A stretch of DNA of 64,000 nt from Symbiodinium natans (lineage: Eukaryota > Sar > Dinophyceae > Suessiales > Symbiodiniaceae): contig CAJNDS010002631.1 in the NCBI GenBank assembly GCA_905221605.1, forward strand, positions 1-64,000, written 5' to 3'. Shown here piece by piece: positions 32,559 to 43,327 of the stretch. The notes beneath the pieces are model-generated. The model saw only the letters and a program-made list of their open reading frames with translations. It searched no databases and was not told where the DNA came from. Position 1 is the first letter of the stretch, and every line of letters starts with the position of its first letter. Made by a program: the position numbers and the translations under genes.

Positions 32559-32667
32559 CCCAGAGAGCCCAATACCCCTTAATTAAGGAATATTCCTTAA
32601 ATCATAATAAGGATCCCCTTATAATTTAAGCTCTATTCCTTAATTAAGGGGTACTGGGCTCTTTGGG
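32559..32667 (+). mobile_element. MITE family A, copy 2
   Basis: A well-preserved copy: ends CCCAGAGAGCCCAATACCCC and GGGTACTGGGCTCTTTGGGG, inner arms CCTTAATTAAGGAATATTCC, and centre GGATCCCCTTATAATTTAAG. It lies 240 bp from copy 1 in the same orientation. Confidence 0.9.
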
Positions 32668-33340
32668 GAACAGCTGCATGCTAACGTGCGGCACAGGTTC
32701 CATCCTGGACAAGTTGAAGTAGACGGCTTCAGTCATCACTGAATAGCCTACTAGGTACTCGTGTCAGTCTCAGTGGGATGCTTGCAAGACCTCCCTAGAC
32801 TTTAAGCTGGCACGGGACGTGTGGCTTAACCGGCTTAACCCTTCTGTGATTGAGATCCATGTTTCCAAGATGCCCCCCAAAAACACTGCATATACGGTAA
32901 AATGCATTCCATGCGCACTCAAGTATAGCCGATCCGAGTAGTTCGTAAACCGGAGCCAAAAATCTCTTCTGCAAGCAGAGCTTTGTCGCCCTCGTGTGTG
33001 TGCGCCTCCGCTTTGAACTTTCAAGCCTTGAATCCCTCGACTTTCGCATGCCAAGAACAGATGAGTACTTCCGACGACATGCTGCTGGCATGTTCCAAGC
33101 TGGTAGGCACTGATCTTGCGCAGCCCGGCCAGGATTTTGTCAGGGCTTCTTTGCTCGGGCTTTCAGGTCTTTGGAGTCTGAAATTTGCGAGCTTGCCGAG
33201 TTAAAACCACTAGTCGCTACACGGAGCCAGAGCCGTAGGGAAGCCGCGGCGTTCCCGAAGGCCGAATCCTGAACCGAAAATCCCAAGCTCTGAAACCCGC
33301 TCTCAGACACGTGCACAACACTATCAAGATCTTTTATAAA

Positions 33341-33446
33341 CTTAGTAGCTGAGTAAGTACACTTTACACTTTTTGGGGATACTCGAATCCCTTATAGAAC
33401 TCAAAGTGTACACTTTTGGGGGCTTATGACCTCAGCAACTAAGTAA
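33341..33446 (+). mobile_element. MITE family J, copy 1
   Basis: AGTAGCTGAGTAAGTACACT at the left and CTCAGCAACTAAGT at the right. ACACTTTTTGGGG and CAAAGTGTACACTTT repeat, with CCCTTATAGAA in the centre. Confidence 0.7.
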
Positions 33447-33802
33447 CGAATATTCGAGAGACCGAAGAGACAACTCCATTTTCCAGCCCGGGACCGTCCA
33501 GCGTCGCCTCGAAGGTGGCACCCCTTCAAGGTCGAGCACATGATGACGAACATCCAGATGAAAGGAAAGGAGGTCGCGAGCGTTTCCTTTGGGGTTCTGA
33601 GAGGGCTTTCGGGCCTGAGGATGTTGGAGCCTAGCACTTTGAGACGTTGTTCCCTCTAGCTCTTGTACTTTTTTTTTTTTTAAATGGGTGTCTTCATTCT
33701 TATGCCTTCAGCCCCAAGATCACAGCCCCAACAGCTCTCAAAGCTTCCAAGGTTATGCCTCTCAGACCTTCCTGAACCTCAACCTTCTGCACCTCATCTT
33801 GG

Positions 33803-33900
33803 TAGTAGGGTGTGTAACCTTTAACCTTTTTGGGGTCATATAATGCCCTTATAATTCCAAAGGTTAACCTTTACTTCCCCTGGGTACTGGACAACTAAGT
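33803..33900 (+). mobile_element. MITE family J, copy 2 (diverged)
   Basis: TAACCTTTAACCTTTTTGGG, then ATGCCCTTATAATTCCAAAG, GTTAACCTTTAC and the end ACAACTAAGT. The same architecture as 33341-33446, with different triplets in the repeated arms. Confidence 0.6.
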
Positions 33901-34018
33901 CATCGTCTCCAGGCCACGAAAGTCTTCGATTACCACAACGACTCCAACGACTTCGTGTTGCTCGTCAACCTCTCCGACATCCCAGAGGCTGGCCGTACTG
34001 TCGCTGATATAGCTCTTG

Positions 34019-34122
34019 ACAGCCCAATACCCCTTAATTAAGGAATATGGCTTTAATTATAAAGGGATCCTTATCATGATTGAAGGAATATTCCTTAATT
34101 AAGGGGTATTGGGCTCGTTGGG
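34019..34122 (-). mobile_element. MITE family A, copy 3
   Basis: Ends AGCCCAATACCCCTTAATTA and TAATTAAGGGGTATTGGGCT. The centre (AAAGGGATCCTTATCATGAT) is reversed relative to copy 2, so the element is inserted the other way round. Confidence 0.9.
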
Positions 34123-34414
34123 TAGCTCTTGAGAGGTTCGAGATTGGGGCTTTAGCATGTCGACGTGAAACCAGTTTGGTTCCTGAGTTCTTCGTCTGTA
34201 ACTTAATTAAAGGTTGCTTAGAGTGTCAACTTGGCGCCCACATGATTCGGAATCCTGTCAGTGCCAAACAGCCATTAGTGTTTGTGATTAGGGGTTTTCG
34301 TTGGTGTGGAGCCTAGCAGCACGTCTTGAAATAACTCATCGTAAAATTGTGCGCAGCATTCTCATGATGCCCAGTGAGGACGGTCGAGGTGGTGGCACTC
34401 TCATGAAGGACTGA

Positions 34415-34523
34415 CTACTATCTGCTTAAAAACCCCGAGAATAAAAGATACGAATCCCTATATTACCCTTAGAAGGAAGAATATGTTTTTATTTTTTGGT
34501 GGTTCTTAAACAATTAGTAGCTG
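34415..34523 (+). mobile_element. MITE family G, copy 1
   Basis: CTACTATCTGCTTAA at the left is inverted against TTAAACAATTAGTAG at the right. The interior has AATCCCTATATTACCCTTAG and ATGTTTTTATTTTTTGG. It is related to 62248-62363. Confidence 0.7.
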
Positions 34524-34698
34524 AGGGCCTTAAACTGTTCTCCCTCCCCGACCTAAGAGTCTCCCCCACTCCCCCACCCACCCACCCACCCCAAACAAAG
34601 ACCAAAGCATAATAGATTAGGCTTGGATTGGCTAGAGAGTGGACCTGTTGATAAACACGCCACCAGAGTGGAGGGTCATGCAACAGAAAACCCTAACC

Positions 34699-34800
34699 TT
34701 ACTTAGCCAACAGTTGAACTTTTAAACTTGTTGGGATTCCGTATGTAGTGGGAATAAAAAAGTTTGACCTTTTTCCCTCTTGGTTTTTGGAGAAGTAAGT
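34699..34800 (+). mobile_element. MITE family F, copy 1
   Basis: CTTACTTAGCCAACAGTTGA at the left and AGAAGTAAG at the right. Interior: AACTTTTAAACTTGTTGGGA and TTTGACCTTTTTCCCTCTTG. It is matched by 60515-60614. Confidence 0.83.
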
Positions 34801-34981
34801 AACAGTGAGTTCAGCGTTTGGAGTTTTGACATATTTTCGTCCTCCAGTCAGAACTGCAAGACTCACACCAAGCCCACATGAATAGCTGATCCTTGAGACC
34901 ATGTCAATCCAGCCTACCCTGCTAGCCCTATTGCTCCCACCGCTCCAGCAGTTTCGTGAAGTCAGGGTTTAGCATTAGGGA

Positions 34982-35020
34982 CCCTAAACCCCTCACCCCT
35001 CACACCCTAAACCCTAAACC
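34982..35020 (-). repeat. Short degenerate telomere-type block
   Basis: CCCTAAACCCCTCACCCCTC followed by two normal CCCTAAA units. Confidence 0.85.
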
Positions 35021-35187
35021 AGGAAGCCACTGGCGCAGAGCGTGAGGTCCGGGCGCCAGGGCCTGGCTGGGCGTACGTGATGCAGGGCAAGCGGGTGCCG
35101 CGGCGCGACGTCGTGTTGCATTCGTGCGGCAAGGATAAGAGGGATGATATGAGGCTTATGTGTGGTTTGCGGCTTTGTGGTTCTATG

Positions 35188-35225
35188 CCCTAAACCCGAA
35201 ACCCTAAACCCCAAACCCCAAACCC
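35188..35225 (-). repeat. Short telomere-type block
   Basis: Five units, CCCTAAA, CCCGAAA and CCCCAAA. Confidence 0.9.
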
Positions 35226-35340
35226 TTTTTGGGTTTTTTTTGGGGCGGAGCACGGACGGACTGGGTGTTTTGGATCTAGGCTGGGATCGAGGGGCGAAGT
35301 GGTCACACTGTTAAGCATCAAGGGTCTTCGGGTAGGGTTG

Positions 35341-35395
35341 ACCCTAAACCCTAAACCCTAAACCCTAAACCCTAAACCCTAAACCCTAAACCCTA
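35341..35395 (-). repeat. Interstitial telomere-type block
   Basis: Eight perfect CCCTAAA units. Confidence 0.96.
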
Positions 35396-36161
35396 TGAGG
35401 AATCTTATTGGGCCGAAGTGCTCTTGAGCAATGTGCTGACCGGCGAAGGTTGTCCTTGAGTGAGTGGGCATTCCTGGATTTGCTCGCGTGCGTGCGTGTT
35501 TGCGTGCGCAGCTGAGGTTCTGCACGCTGCGCATTTTGGCAGCACCTAGCAGTAGTAGGTCCGATACCCACGGTCTGCAACTTCCAAGCAGTTGTATTCC
35601 AAACCCCGACGAAGACAATCTTTTGAGTTCTACTTGCTTGTTGTACACGGGTTGCAACAAAGGAGTACAAAGGGTAGCGGGTAGCGCCTAAACCCCAAGA
35701 ACCATGAAACCCAGACTCCTAGCACCTCATACTAGAACCTCCAATTCGTGAGCCTCAGACTTGGACATGTTGTTTATAGGGCCGCCCAGGAATGCCAGCG
35801 AAAACTGGACGCGCGTCGTCTCCGTCATTTCATTCTGCAGCAGAGCAACCCTGGCCGCCGAGAGCCTCGAAGAGGCCGAAACTCCGAAACTAAACTTTCC
35901 AGAGCCTGAAAATGCTAGACCCGCAAACTGATAGCCTAAGAAGGTGCAGTAGCGAGGTCAGACGGTGTGGTCAGCATTGCCTGCCCAAGAGAAACTTTTG
36001 CGAGCTCGGAAACCTCGAGAAACCGAACATGAAATCCTCATCAAACTCTGTAAGAGGAAAGTAAAGTAGAGGGCGATGCCCAGAAAACAAGCCTTTGTTC
36101 CCAGAATTCGTGCCAAGATAACTTTCTCAGCCACTTTGTGCTGGTGCCGGTGATGTGGCCA
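35396..36161. other. No recognised feature
   Basis: Mixed-composition sequence. Frames below 95 codons on both strands, no repeat family member found. Confidence 0.45.
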
Positions 36162-36198
36162 CTAAACCCTAAACCCTAAAAACCCTAAACCCTAAACC
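36162..36198 (-). repeat. Short telomere-type block
   Basis: Five units, one with extra AA. Confidence 0.92.
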
Positions 36199-37697
36199 TT
36201 TTTTCCACTCCACGCGCGGTCAGCTCTGAGTCAGCTACCTTGCGTACGCTGCTGCATCGGCACTATACAGATTGGACAAGTTCATAATGCTACCTTTTGC
36301 AAAGCGCCAACTTCCCCCGACCCCCCACCCCAGATCTTGTCTCTTGACCGTACCTGCCCCAAGACTCTCAGCCCCTAGCCCCAAAGCTAGCAAACCTGAA
36401 CTGCATAGTGTAGGGTTTCGGGTTTAGGGTTATAGACCCAGCGAACCCTCACCGGTCGTGCTTGGGCGAGGATTCCGTAGACCTCCACCTGGCACGCAAC
36501 TACACAGCCGCCGGGCTTTACGTTCTTGGGGCAAGCCCTGAAACTTCAGAAGCCTTACAAACTCCCAGAATGCAACTCTGACCTCTTGAAGCCTGAGAGT
36601 GAGCTGTTAAGAACCGGTTTGAGAATGTTGAGGGGTTTACTTTTCGCTTTAGCATCTAGGGCTCTGTGAGGCGTACGCTAGTCTGCGCCTTTGGGCTTCA
36701 AGAGAATACCTTCGACATACGGCTGGCAGCAGCGAAGCTGCGCGTCGATGCAATCGTGAAGGTTCGAAGATTCGAAAGCGGGCACAAAGCACCATCAAGA
36801 AAGGCACTCCTACACAGTGCGTTTGCACAGGGCGTTGCCCAAGCATGCAGCATGCATTCCCCGCAGCTTGTGTGATGTGACACACTGCTAGACCGCTGCA
36901 GTAAATCTCACATTCTGTAGATCCACGTTGAAAACTTTAAGGCTGCAGCTTCTCTTCCTGTTCCCCCCCTCCGAAGTCCAGTCCGACACTGCTGTGCCTG
37001 CTTCGAGGGTTGTTTATGTTGTTCGACAAATCGCCTTTTTGTTGGTTTTATGGTGACATTTTAGCGTTGAGCAGTTGAGGGGATGTTCGGGGGCTAGGGG
37101 TCAATGGCGCTCGAGCTGAGGATCACGCTCTCCTTGACAAGGACTGCCTTCAAGAAAGCAGCTCTGGGGTACTTTGAACAGTCCGCGTTTCCAGGGGGGT
37201 GGGCCGCTTCAATTTAGGCTGAGGGTGCGGTGGCAGCCCCATGGCCGTCGTCATCATCGTCCTCACCATCACCATCACCGCCATTACCAGGCTGAAGCCG
37301 AGTTTATACCCTTTTCGAATTTCGAAGCCTGGCACCCTTTTGCAGGAGTACACCGCCTACCGCCTCAACCGCAGCATGGAAAAGCTGAGATTTGTGCTCC
37401 TTGGATTGTCACTGCTTCAGGACCAGTCTGGCTCGGGAAAAACCCTTGTTGGTAGCCCATTGGCACTTTTTGGGTTCTAGGTTCTCTTATAGACGGGGAC
37501 CAACCCGAAAAGGGTACCCGGGTACGTACGCTTGCTGAAATGTGGTTACGACCACTCATGGCTACACACTGAGACACCTGGCCCAGGACTAGCAGGAGGT
37601 TTGCGCGACTCTTCCTCGTCTGCAAAGACTTCGGACAGAATTGTAAGCCCCAGAGTAGGACTCCCGAGCAAGCTAAGAGGAGTTGTGGGTTGACGTA
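36199..37697. other. Gene-poor stretch
   Basis: Two or three degenerate TTTAGGG units at 36411-36432. A CAT/CAC-rich patch (37245-37290) gives a His-rich frame. No gene is recognised. Confidence 0.45.
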
Positions 37698-37790
37698 GGA
37701 TCTATATCCCCCTTGGGATTTTTTGTTTATACAAAACCCAAGAGGATATGAAAAATATTATTTTTATTAAGGTTCTAAGGGGAGTATGGG
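37698..37790 (+). mobile_element. Short element family D, copy 4
   Basis: ATCTATATCCCCCTTGGGAT, ACAAAACCCAAGAGGATATG, TTATTAAGGTTCTAAGGGGA, then GTATGG. This is the cleanest copy; the ends ATCC/GGAGTAT are weakly inverted. Confidence 0.87.
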
Positions 37791-38139
37791 GATAGAACGG
37801 GGCATAAACCCGACTCTGGATGACGAGCCCCAACTCGCGGGTCCTGCAACCTCGGCACCTAGCAACATATGAGGCCTCTGAGGCCTGTTGTTTTAAAAAT
37901 TGTATATCAAGTAAAGAATTATATGTATTTATACCATTAATATTATCTAAATTCCTGGGCCCGAGTTCTCGAATCCAGGCCACTATCTTCCCAACGGAAC
38001 CCTTGTCCTGCACCTAGGTATTTAAGAATGGACTGGTTCGGGCATCGGTGTAGCAGTGGGTGTCGCCCGTTTTGCCCATCCGAATTCCAAGCCTCCATGC
38101 AGCAGAAGCTGAGGTGGGACAGATGCTTGGCGCAGAGAC

Positions 38140-38198
38140 CTAAAACCCTAAACCCTAAACCCTAAGCCTAAACCCTAAACCCTAAACCCTAAACCCTA
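38140..38198 (-). repeat. Interstitial telomere-type block
   Basis: Eight units, including CCCTAAAA and CCTAAG variants. Confidence 0.95.
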
Positions 38199-38322
38199 TA
38201 AAAGGTTGGATGAGTTAAAGATTGGGTCGATGCTTCGCAGCTGCAGCGCAGTGCTCAGCAGTGGATGGGTGCAACACCTGGGGTTTGGGGAAACGAGGCA
38301 CGGGGCTTTTCATGTTGTTATG

Positions 38323-38436
38323 CCCAGAGAGCCCAATACCCCTTAATTAATTAAGAAGTGTAGCTTAAATTATAACGGGATCCTTATTCTGGTTTAAAGA
38401 ATGTTCCTTAATTAAGGGGTATTGGGCTAATTGGGT
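38323..38436 (-). mobile_element. MITE family A, copy 4
   Basis: Ends CCCAGAGAGCCCAATACCCC and GGGGTATTGGGCTAATTGGG with TTAATTAA arms. The centre is AACGGGATCCTTATTCTGGT, in the same reversed sense as copy 3. Confidence 0.9.
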
Positions 38437-38684
38437 GTGCCGGCCGACGGGTGTTCACATGTGTTCACTCTGAGCCGACTCTTCCCTGAAATCATCGGCA
38501 CCGCGGATTCTCCCAAGCTGGCAGCACCTGTTCATCAACGAGAGTTGCGCAGAGTTTGGGGTGTCATTCTCGCATGAGACGCACGCGGTACAACTCACAG
38601 TAGCCAGGGCCTGCCAGAGAATCTACAGCGCACCAAGGATACCTGGATGACAAGGTGAATGACTTCTCCAGCCGCTTGACTGGA

Positions 38685-38750
38685 TAATATATAATAATAT
38701 ATAGTATATAACAACTTATAATATATAATAATTTATAATATATACTGCAT
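38685..38750. repeat. ATAATATATA-rich tract
   Basis: Degenerate ATAATATATAATAATATATA sequence. Confidence 0.9.
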
Positions 38751-38990
38751 CAGCTGGCTTTGGATGATGGCAGGGCCTCCGGGTTTCGGCCAGGAGCTTG
38801 GGGCCTCAGATCCCGAAGCCTGACCCTAAGACCCTGAGCCAGGCTTCCACAAGCTACACAGATTTGGAGAAGCTCCGGGCTTTCGATTTTAAGCAGCGGG
38901 ACTTCAGTCCTTGCAAACTTCATTAACCAGAAGCCCTTCTAGCGTTGCACCCTCCTGAATGGAAGGGAGATGGGCCCTCCTTTGCGCCCC

Positions 38991-39059
38991 CAAACCCTAA
39001 ACCCTACACCCTAAACCCTGAACCCCGCCCCCCCCCCCCCCCCCCGCTTAACCCTAAAC
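38991..39059 (-). repeat. Telomere-type block with C run
   Basis: Four CCCTAAA units, a poly-C run (39026-39045), and one more unit. Confidence 0.92.
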
Positions 39060-39183
39060 TAGTAGGATGAAGGGCTCCAGCATTCAGAAGAACTCTAGCC
39101 GGCAAGGTGCATGCCAATGTCAACGGTTCAAGTCGCGCAGCGGCGCCTTCTTACTTGACCTGACGCAAACCCATGAAAAATCC

Positions 39184-39264
39184 ACCCTAAACTCTAACCC
39201 TAAACCCTAAATCCTAAACCCTAAACCCTAAACCCTAAACCCTAAACCCTAAACCCTAAACCCT
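39184..39264 (-). repeat. Interstitial telomere-type block
   Basis: Eleven units, with CTCTAAC and TCCTAAA variants at the left. Confidence 0.96.
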
Positions 39265-39360
39265 CAAAATCAATCCTGCGAAGTGCAAGAATGCGGTACC
39301 ACTCAGGCCGAGAGCGAAGAGGGGAGCTGGTGAGGCCTCCCATGATCCGTTCTTTCGACG

Positions 39361-39387
39361 AAAACCCTAAACCCTAAACCCTAAACC
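39361..39387 (-). repeat. Short telomere-type block
   Basis: Three and a half CCCTAAA units. Confidence 0.92.
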
Positions 39388-39967
39388 ACTTCAGGTACCC
39401 TCAACCCTAAGCCCTAAATCCTACACCAACTTCAGGGACAAGAGGCAAGGCATGGAGGAGTTGGGATAGAAGGCAGGGAAGTAACCTAGGACGGAAGATT
39501 TGGGAGTCTTCTCCCTTTCCCGTGCTCTTGAAACTGATGAGACCGAACACCATGTGGAGATGAAAGGGTTCGTTGAACCGTCCCTGTTCCCGAGACTGGG
39601 ACATTTGCACCTTGGTTCGTAGGTCGTCGGCTGGTTGCTCGCATTCCTCTTGCGGTTGCTATCTTCATACACTTGCTTCGTTTGTGAAGGTCTGAGGATG
39701 CGTATTCACATTCGCAATGTTTCGCTGTGCCTTGAAGATTAGGAAGCCCTAATAACAAACGCCGCGCTGACATCAAATCGAAGCCCTCAAGCTCTCTATC
39801 TGACTCTATATCCCCAAGCCCTCACATCACGCCAAGCCTGAAAGCCTAAGTCCCCAGAGCATGTCAGCGTCTAGAGCTGCTAGCCGTCAGAAGTAGACTG
39901 GCCAGCACAGCTAGAGCCCAAAGTCAAGACGGTCAGAACCCTACAACTTAAGCCACCAGAGACTGCA

Positions 39968-40033
39968 ACCCTAGACCCTAAACCCTAAACCCTAAACCCT
40001 AAACAGTAAACCCTAAACCCTAAACCCTAAACC
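39968..40033 (-). repeat. Interstitial telomere-type block
   Basis: Nine units, with CCCTAGA and CAGTAAA variants. Confidence 0.95.
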
Positions 40034-40151
40034 AGGCACCTCGAGCATCTGGTGCGCAACTTGCAGATCACATCTGGCCACTTGGCAGTGCAGCGTATTC
40101 CTTTTCAAGGCCGAAGCGTCCGCAGCCTCAGTTCCATGCAGCTCCCGAAGC

Positions 40152-40215
40152 GTTTAGGGTTTGGGGTTTAGGGTTTAGGGTTTGGGGTTTAGGGTTTAGG
40201 GTTTAGGGTTTAGGG
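40152..40215 (+). repeat. Interstitial telomere-type block
   Basis: Nine units, two TTTGGGG. Confidence 0.96.
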
Positions 40216-40570
40216 CCGCAAGTAGGATTTCGGATGTATTTGGTGCGGGACCCAGACTTTTTTTGGGGACTTGCTACAATCAGGTTTGTGTTGGGGCTAG
40301 AGATCTGACAATTTGATGAACAAAGATCCAGGGCTGCTCAAGCCCAAGACTATTCCAGAACGACATCCGAAAAGTCCTTCAGCTACTAAGATCCCTCCCC
40401 AAAGGCTGATCAAGGCATCCGCAAAGCCACAGTCTTTCTAAGGTCCAACAGCTGGGCAAAGTTCCTTCGCACCCAAACTGACCTGAAGGGGCGAAGTATT
40501 CTAAGAGCAAACAAGCAAGATCAAGCCAACCAAAGCCCTGTTGGAACAACCCTGGACCCTGGAACCCTGG

Positions 40571-40667
40571 AACCCTAAACCCTAAACCCTAAACCCTAGA
40601 CCCTAAACCCTAACCCTGAACCCTAAACCCTAAACCCCAGCATGACAGACCCTAAACCCTAGACCCG
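40571..40667 (-). repeat. Degenerate telomere-type block
   Basis: Nine units, with CCCTAGA, CCCTAA and CCCTGAA variants, then a short gap and two more units at 40650-40667. It is preceded by a CCCTGGA run (40551-40572). Confidence 0.94.
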
Positions 40668-40755
40668 AAAGTGCCTTCGAGGCTCATTGAGGATGCTGGA
40701 GGAGTGGGACCAGCCAAGCCCACGACCCCTGTCACCGGACAAGGCCAGGGTTGAG

Positions 40756-40827
40756 TTTAGTGTTTAGGGTTTAGGGTTTAGGGTTTAGGGTTTAGGGTTT
40801 AGGGTTTAGGGTTTAGGATTTAGGGTG
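40756..40827 (+). repeat. Interstitial telomere-type block
   Basis: Ten units, with TTTAGTG and TTTAGGA at the ends. Confidence 0.96.
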
Positions 40828-41189
40828 GTCGGGGGGTTGAGGAGGCTAAGCTTTGGGGAGTTGAGTTGTTGAGGCTTTGGTCAGGGCTGACAACACACCA
40901 GCTAAACTCTAACTTCAACACCAGCAAACTTGGGACTGAGGATAGTTCTTGTGTGCTGGAACTGGAGCTTGCGAACCACAGAGGGAAACCAGCCAAGAAA
41001 CCAGCCAATCAACAACTCCACAGGGGGTGATGCCCTCAACCCCCAACCCTGCAACTGACTTTGTATCATTCCCCGCCCGACAAGGGGGTTGTTGATTTTC
41101 TAAGGACAAAGTGTCACGCATCATGTGACGCGGCGTGCACCGGACAGCAAGCAACAGTAGAGATCTCAGGCAGCACAACATTCAGGACA

Positions 41190-41415
41190 AACGGTGGGCA
41201 ACTGCACCGGAATGTTGCCTAAATGCAGGCCAGGAAGGCTCAGGCGGGCAACTGAACCGGAGTGTCGTCGCAACAAGCAGGGCGGGAGGCTCAAGTGGGC
41301 GGCTGTTGCCTCAACAAGCCAAATTCAAAAGCCTCAACAGGGCAAGGAAGCGCATGAACAGGCGGGCAACTGTGCCAGAATCTTGCCTGAATTAGCAGGC
41401 CAGGGACGGTACTGA
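41190..41415 (+). repeat. Degenerate minisatellite, about 51-65 bp
   Basis: GGGCAACTGxACCGGAATGT, then GCCT...GCAGGCCAGGAAGGCTC, recurs about four times (from 41195, 41247, 41298 and 41363). Confidence 0.75.
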
Positions 41416-42125
41416 AATGCAAACCGTTGAATGGCGTTTTTGTTCAGGAAATTGTTCGGGTGGCCCGGGGGGGGGGTGGGGGTGTGGGGGTGGCGAGCAC
41501 TAAGCCGAGCACAACATTCGGGAAGATCACATGGCAGAACTCACGGCCATGCATTTTTGCAGTTGTCCAAGCCCTAGTGGCCCCCCCAAACCTAATCCCA
41601 CTAAACCTGAAACTCAGAAACCCGCGAAGTCTTCAAATCCTGAGCCTTTGGCAATGCAGAGGTGCCGGTGGCCGAGATTGCCTCATGGTCCTAGAGATGG
41701 AGTAGTGTTTGCACTGGCCGACGTCCTAGGTTTCTCGAGAGGGAAGATGTTTTTTGGGAGGCTTTGTGGCTCCCAACCCCTTGAACCGACGCATTGAAGC
41801 CCCCGAATGGCTACATCTGATAAATCCACCTCACGCATCCTGAATTCTATGTTATGCTTCCGAGCCCCAAGTCTGATATCGAGAAACCTCGGAACACTGC
41901 AGAGTGCCCACAGACTTGGGGATCCCGCCGAGGGCTTTCCTCAGGCATCTTTTTTTTTCAGGTTTTGGGAGTTTACATGTTGACTTGTTGGGAAGCTTCT
42001 TGGCACTTTAAACTCTGAGCCTGAGCTCTTCGCCGTACCTTCTCAGTCGGCTCTCTTTTTGGTTCCCCTTTTCGCAGTCAGACATGGCACCTGCCAACCC
42101 TCTTCCGAGCCAAAGCCTGTGCTGG
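41416..42125. other. No recognised feature
   Basis: A G-rich patch at 41466-41492 and mixed sequence. No domain or repeat family is recognised. Confidence 0.45.
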
Positions 42126-42169
42126 TTTTAGGTTTTAGGTTTTAGGGTTTAGGGTTTAGGGTTTAGGGT
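42126..42169 (+). repeat. Interstitial telomere-type block
   Basis: Six units; the first two are TTTTAGG. Confidence 0.94.
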
Positions 42170-42292
42170 GGTGCAAATGACAAGTGTGGGAGCAAGTTGT
42201 CAATCTTTCAGAGGTTTGATTCTCGGAAGCCTAGCGAAGCAACTTGCAAGAGGGGAAGTGCTTGCTTTGTTTGATGAGCGTTCCCATGGCAA

Positions 42293-42331
42293 CACCCTAA
42301 ACCCCCTAAACCCGAAACCCTAAACCCTAAA
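42293..42331 (-). repeat. Short telomere-type block
   Basis: Five units, with CCCCCTAAA and CCCGAAA variants. Confidence 0.92.
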
Positions 42332-42553
42332 GACACACATCATGAGACATCAGCGTTCAGGGTTTGGCAGCTTTAAGATTCTGGGCCTCGAGTTTTGTAG
42401 CTCTGGGTGTGGGATGTCGCAGCGCAGCCGTACACTCCTTGCACAGGCGGCGCTCGTAATTTGCATCGGAGCAGGCGCTCCAAGTTGCACGGCGGCTTTC
42501 AAACCCGAGAAAATTTGGGCCCAATCGGCTGTCGGCCGCACTCGTATTCTGGT

Positions 42554-42670
42554 CCCTAAAGAGCCCAATACCGTATTCCCCTTAATTAAGGAAGACTCCT
42601 TAAATCATAATAAGGATCCCTTGATGATTTTGGCTATTTTCCTTAATTAACGGGTATTGGGCTCTCTGGG
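42554..42670 (+). mobile_element. MITE family A, copy 5
   Basis: Ends TAAAGAGCCCAATACC and GGGTATTGGGCTCTCTGGG. The centre is AATAAGGATCCCTTGATGAT. It is 280 bp to the left of the copia element. Confidence 0.88.
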
Positions 42671-42948
42671 TCCAGCGCCAGATATTTTAGTGTGGATCTT
42701 CCACGTGGCCTACTCGCGCAATTGCGCAATGATACGGATTCGGCGGCTACGGATTTCAGCGCGCAGCTTGGCCCCCAATCCCACCCACCCTGTGGTGCCA
42801 CCACGTTGCAGGAACGTGAGACAGGTGGCTGGGTTGAAAAACACGAACTCCTGTTCCCGGAGCACGTGTAAGGCCTCGTGCGGTGGCCATGGATAGCATG
42901 TGATGCTGCAGTAGGCCTCCAGAATCTCCATCCCAGCTCTCATCTTGA

Positions 42949-42981
42949 GGTTTAGGGTTTAGGGTTTAGGGTTTAGGGTTT
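42949..42981 (+). repeat. Telomere-type block, left part of the array split by the copia element
   Basis: Four and a half TTTAGGG units ending in GGTTT, which is the target duplication. Confidence 0.96.
42977..42981. repeat. Target-site duplication GGTTT, left copy
   Basis: GGTTT immediately precedes the LTR and matches 52211-52215. Five bp is the usual copia duplication length. The sequence also occurs by nature in any TTTAGGG array. The stronger evidence is that deleting the element plus one GGTTT leaves the 7-bp repeat perfectly in phase. Confidence 0.85.
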
Positions 42982-43287
42982 TGTTGATGCCCTTGAGTGG
43001 CATCGGATGCAGCGGAATCCATGGCTGCATGCAACGAATAGCGGAGCTTCCGTTCTTTTTTCCAACAAACAAGCTGTCCATGCGAAAGATTTGTGATTCT
43101 ACGAAAGTCTGCTGACTGTGCATGTACATAAAGGTCGGTGTCAGCTGTTGCCTTTCGTGTGAAGAACTTCTGCTTGAAATCCTGACTCTGGTGACCCAAG
43201 GGGTTTACAAACCGCAGCCTTCCCTTGGGCCCAAAAGCGCCGCCGGTTGTGAGGCTCGACGACGATCGCCTGGAAGGGGCTTTTACA
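42982..43287 (-). repeat. 3' LTR of the copia element
   Basis: This 306-bp copy is downstream of ORF2. Compared with the 5' LTR it has one extra trinucleotide and three base changes. It should supply polyadenylation. Its plus-strand left edge TGTTGATGCC follows the last TTT of a TTTAGGG array. The frame matching the gag start in the other LTR is open here from about 43391 out into the flanking telomere-type repeat. Confidence 0.96.
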
Positions 43288-43296
43288 CTCCTCCTC
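43288..43296 (-). promoter_or_regulatory. Polypurine tract
   Basis: In element orientation GAGGAGGAG directly precedes the TG of the 3' LTR. Plus-strand DNA synthesis is normally primed from such a tract at this place. It lies between the ORF2 stop (43328) and the LTR. Confidence 0.75.
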
Positions 43297-43327
43297 AGTG
43301 CCTGCGAAAGCCAGGCGATGCCCAAAT

